From: CAZWKQ01 sp964634005
Lineage (GTDB): Bacteria; Bacteroidota; Bacteroidia; Bacteroidales; JACABE01
NCBI GenBank assembly: GCA_964634005.1
Contig: CAZWKQ010000013.1
Span: forward strand, 12,427 to 76,426
DNA: 64,000 bases
Direction: 5' to 3'
In this document: positions 61,834 to 64,000 of the stretch, piece after piece
Numbering within the stretch: the stretch's first letter is position 1
Layout: each line of letters starts with the position of its first letter
Notes under the pieces: generated by a model
Database searches by the model: none
The model's input: the letters and a program-made list of their open reading frames with translations, nothing else
Told to the model about the DNA's origin: nothing
Position numbers and translations under genes: made by a program

Positions 61834-63333
61834 ATGAAACCTATATCGCAAATTATCAAAGAAAAGCCCTATTTAGCATGGGTATTGTTTTTTTTAACAG
61901 TAGTAATAGTATTTTTACTTGGTTTACTGGCATCTTCAATAATTGAAAGACGTGCAGAAGCTACTTATGCATACAAACCAACAAAAGAAATATCGCAGTT
62001 TGAACCGCGAAATGAAATATGGGGAGAAAACTATCCGCGTGAATATGAATCATACCTTAATACTTCCGATACTTCATTCAGGAGTCTTTATAACGGAAAT
62101 GCCCTTATAGATATGTTGGAGCTATATCCTAATCTGGTAGTGTTATGGGCAGGATATCCGTTTTCGAAAGATTACTGCCAACCGAGAGGGCATTACTATT
62201 CGGTAACAGATGTGATAAATACTCTAAGAACAGAAGCACCTATGAGCGACACGTCGGGGAAAATGCCAAATACTTGCTGGACATGTAAAAGTCCTGACGT
62301 ACCAAGAGTAATGAATAAAGTCGGGATTGCAGAATTTTACAAAGGCAAATGGGCTTCGAGAGGCAGCGAGATTGTAAATTTTATAGGTTGTGCCGATTGT
62401 CACGATTCCAAAACCATGAATCTGAGAATTTCGAGACCGGCATTAATTGAAGCTTTTGAAAGACAAGGGAAAGATATCAAAAAAGCCACACAACAAGAAA
62501 TGAGATCGCTGGTATGTGCACAATGTCATGTTGAATATTATTTTAAAGGCGAGGGCAAATATCTTACTTTCCCATGGGATAAAGGAATATGTGTTGACTC
62601 GATAGAAAAATATTACGACAGCTATACTTTTACCGATTGGACACATTCACTTAGCAAAGCTCCGTTAATTAAGGCACAACATCCCGATTATGAAATGTTT
62701 AAGATGGGTATTCATTCGCAAAGGGGATTATCATGTGCCGATTGTCATATGCCATATCGCAGTCAAGGTGGGGTTAAATTTACAGATCACCATATTCAAA
62801 GTCCATTGAATTATATTTCGAGTACCTGTCAGGTTTGCCATAGAGAAAGCGAAAAAACACTCAGGGAAAATGTATATGAAAGACAAAGAAAGGTAACACA
62901 ATTGAGAGAAAAAGCTGAAGAACTTCTTGTAAAAGCTCATTTAGAAGCAAAAGCTGCATGGGATGCAGGAGCAAATGAAGCAGAAATGAGCCGGATACTG
63001 ACATTAATAAGGCATGCACAATGGAGATGGGATTTTGCAGCAGCCGGACACGGTAACTCGTTTCATGCCCCTCTTGAAACCATGAGAATATTAGGAACTT
63101 CTATTGAAAAAGCTCAGGAAGCAAGACTTATACTCGCAAAACTTCTTACTTCAAAAGGAGTTAATAAAATCGACTACCCTGATATTTCGACAAAAACCAA
63201 AGCTCAAAAATATATAGGACTTGATATTGATAAACTTAAAAAAGAGAAACAAGAATTTCTCAAAACCGTAGTTCCCGAATGGGTTAAAAAAGCCAAAGAA
63301 AGAGAGGCAAAATATACTTTACAAAATATTTAA
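61834..63333 (+). CDS. nrfA: Ammonia-forming cytochrome c nitrite reductase NrfA
   Basis: NrfA reduces nitrite to ammonium with six electrons in the periplasm. The 499-residue pentaheme protein has an N-terminal hydrophobic signal/anchor (about 13-36). The lysine-ligated catalytic heme 1 is CWTCK (148-152). Four normal sites follow: CADCH (186-190), CAQCH (228-232), CADCH (301-305) and CQVCH (332-336). The active-site Tyr in HVEYYF (about 235) and His in HPDYEMF (283) are present. It pairs with nrfH and indicates respiratory nitrite ammonification. No dedicated CcmF/CcsA maturation genes were seen in the window. Confidence 0.97.
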   Translation: MKPISQIIKEKPYLAWVLFFLTVVIVFLLGLLASSIIERRAEATYAYKPTKEISQFEPRNEIWGENYPREYESYLNTSDTSFRSLYNGNALIDMLELYPNLVVLWAGYPFSKDYCQPRGHYYSVTDVINTLRTEAPMSDTSGKMPNTCWTCKSPDVPRVMNKVGIAEFYKGKWASRGSEIVNFIGCADCHDSKTMNLRISRPALIEAFERQGKDIKKATQQEMRSLVCAQCHVEYYFKGEGKYLTFPWDKGICVDSIEKYYDSYTFTDWTHSLSKAPLIKAQHPDYEMFKMGIHSQRGLSCADCHMPYRSQGGVKFTDHHIQSPLNYISSTCQVCHRESEKTLRENVYERQRKVTQLREKAEELLVKAHLEAKAAWDAGANEAEMSRILTLIRHAQWRWDFAAAGHGNSFHAPLETMRILGTSIEKAQEARLILAKLLTSKGVNKIDYPDISTKTKAQKYIGLDIDKLKKEKQEFLKTVVPEWVKKAKEREAKYTLQNI

Positions 63334-63596
63334 GACCTTAAATTATCTCGACTATACTAATGTTGCATTGTAATAAAGTAATGTTTTGCTCTTTTAATGA
63401 CTTAGTTTAGTTTAATAATTATATATAACAGTTATTATTAACCCCAAATTATTCAATTAAGGTTTTCTTAATTAAATAATTGAATAAGAGAATTTTTGGT
63501 TGAAATGATTGAGTGAAAACGGTCAACCTTATTTAGGCATCAACTTCAACTACTATTAACCCTGATAAGCAGAATATGTCATTATTAAGGTTAGAT

Positions 63597-63625
63597 GCTG
63601 AGCCGAATTGCAAATTCGGCTCAGC
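63597..63625. repeat. Perfect 13-bp inverted repeat
   Basis: GCTGAGCCGAATT and AATTCGGCTCAGC flank a 3-base centre (GCA). There is no T-run after it, so a terminator is unlikely. It lies just before the first copy of the GC-rich 20-mer. Confidence 0.8.
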
Positions 63626-63630
63626 CTTCG

Positions 63631-63908
63631 GGAGGCGGAGGTGGGGTAAATTTGAAATTTCATTATCTTTTCCATTTTCACTTAGTACCCCACCCTTACC
63701 TCCCCTAAGAGGGGAGGTGATAGTGTTGTCTATGGTGGTTAATCTTGTGCTTTGTAGCATTTGATTGATTATTAGTGTAAAATTAATTTTATTACTTTAT
63801 TGACTAATTTTTTGTTTATTTATTTTTTATTATTTATTATAACTAAATACTTATCAAGCCTTTGCTACACAGTTCCTCCCCTTTAAGGGGAGGCGGAGGT
63901 GGGGTAAA
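63631..63908. repeat. GC-rich repeat island
   Basis: GGAGGCGGAGGTGGGGTAAA occurs exactly at 63631-63650 and again at 63889-63908. A related copy in the other orientation lies around 63687-63718. Two palindromes are present: ACCTCCCC-TAAGA-GGGGAGGT (63698-63718) and CCTCCCCTT-T-AAGGGGAGG (63875-63893). The base composition is very unlike the AT-rich surroundings. It resembles the dispersed repeat family seen between genes in many Bacteroidota, possibly a MITE-like or REP-like element. Confidence 0.75.
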
Positions 63909-64000
63909 ATAAGTTCAAATAACAAGTAATACTTTTTAATAAACAAAATCACTATTGTCCGATAAAAAATTTAAGAGAAAGAAGACCCTGAGATCTTCTG

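Larger units (their letters stand above)
63334..64000. other. Gene-free region after nrfA with GC-rich repeats
   Basis: No convincing gene was seen in these 667 bases. The first part is very AT-rich and holds a hairpin (63449-63487, arms TTATTCAATTA and TAATTGAATAA, 17-base loop). Then comes the GC-rich repeat island listed separately. Small open frames across it translate to TSPLRGGKGG-like peptides, a usual sign of non-coding repeats. Confidence 0.6.

Noticed and set aside
63533..63760. 75-codon minus-strand open frame across the repeat island
   Set aside because: It spans the palindromes and translates to TSPLRGGKGG-like text, a known artefact of this repeat family; composition is unlike local genes.

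Overview
This window comes from a low-GC member of the Bacteroidota, probably an anaerobic or facultative Bacteroidales-like organism. The evidence is a set of phylum hallmarks: three proteins with type IX secretion (T9SS) C-terminal sorting domains, an S46-family dipeptidyl peptidase, a TonB-dependent receptor with an N-terminal carboxypeptidase-regulatory-like domain, start sites without clear Shine-Dalgarno sequences, and about twenty TAnnTTTG (-7) promoter elements of the Bacteroidota type. No rRNA, tRNA, CRISPR array, insertion sequence or prophage was seen. The genus cannot be named from the sequence alone.

Layout. 1-5503 (minus strand): a partial methyltransferase, then the run serS - lipoprotein - TPR protein - rsmA, and the ribosomal protein pair rplU-rpmA with its promoter and terminator. 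5556-15352: sensor kinase, sirtuin, DPP11-type peptidase, small outer-membrane barrel, a gltP-like/EamA transporter pair, and a PurF-like amidotransferase. 15411-17597: small lipoprotein and a T9SS-secreted protein. 17807-25055: an eight-gene operon (tetR, tolC, hlyD, DUF2147, two ABC ATPases, two ABC-2 permeases) equivalent to E. coli CecR-YbhGFSR, with YbhF split into two genes. 25293-28205: TonB-dependent receptor. 28396-31907: manA-phoH, divergent from a P-loop kinase and a dCMP-type deaminase. 31913-45484: two hybrid histidine kinases, pgi, a PASTA protein, a second T9SS protein, an RluA pseudouridine synthase, a NarL-type response regulator, the RNA-maturation operon mnmA-rimM-trmN6, and an aminotransferase. 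45745-53769: a 2674-residue secreted repeat protein. 54060-57627: aguB-aguA (agmatine to putrescine), secreted thioredoxin with a small membrane protein, and a surface lipoprotein. 57773-61006: dtd, rsgA, an ECF sigma factor and a MerR/B12-fold regulator. 61197-63333: nrfHA, ammonia-forming nitrite reductase. 63334-64000: no gene, but a GC-rich inverted-repeat island.

Functionally this is mainly a housekeeping chromosome segment (translation, tRNA/rRNA modification, nucleotide and sugar-phosphate metabolism) with cell-envelope, secretion and sensing genes between. nrfHA implies respiratory nitrite ammonification. DPP11 and the secreted proteins fit a peptide-using lifestyle.

No convincing wholly new multi-gene system was found. 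The items most worth a second look are the palindrome over the predicted start of nrfHA transcription and the neighbouring MerR regulator with altered cobalamin-motif residues, the two-copy hairpin repeat with a conserved GGAACGCAGT loop, the 16-unit cysteine-paired repeat array in the giant protein, the split YbhF exporter operon, and the sirtuin that lacks zinc-binding cysteines.
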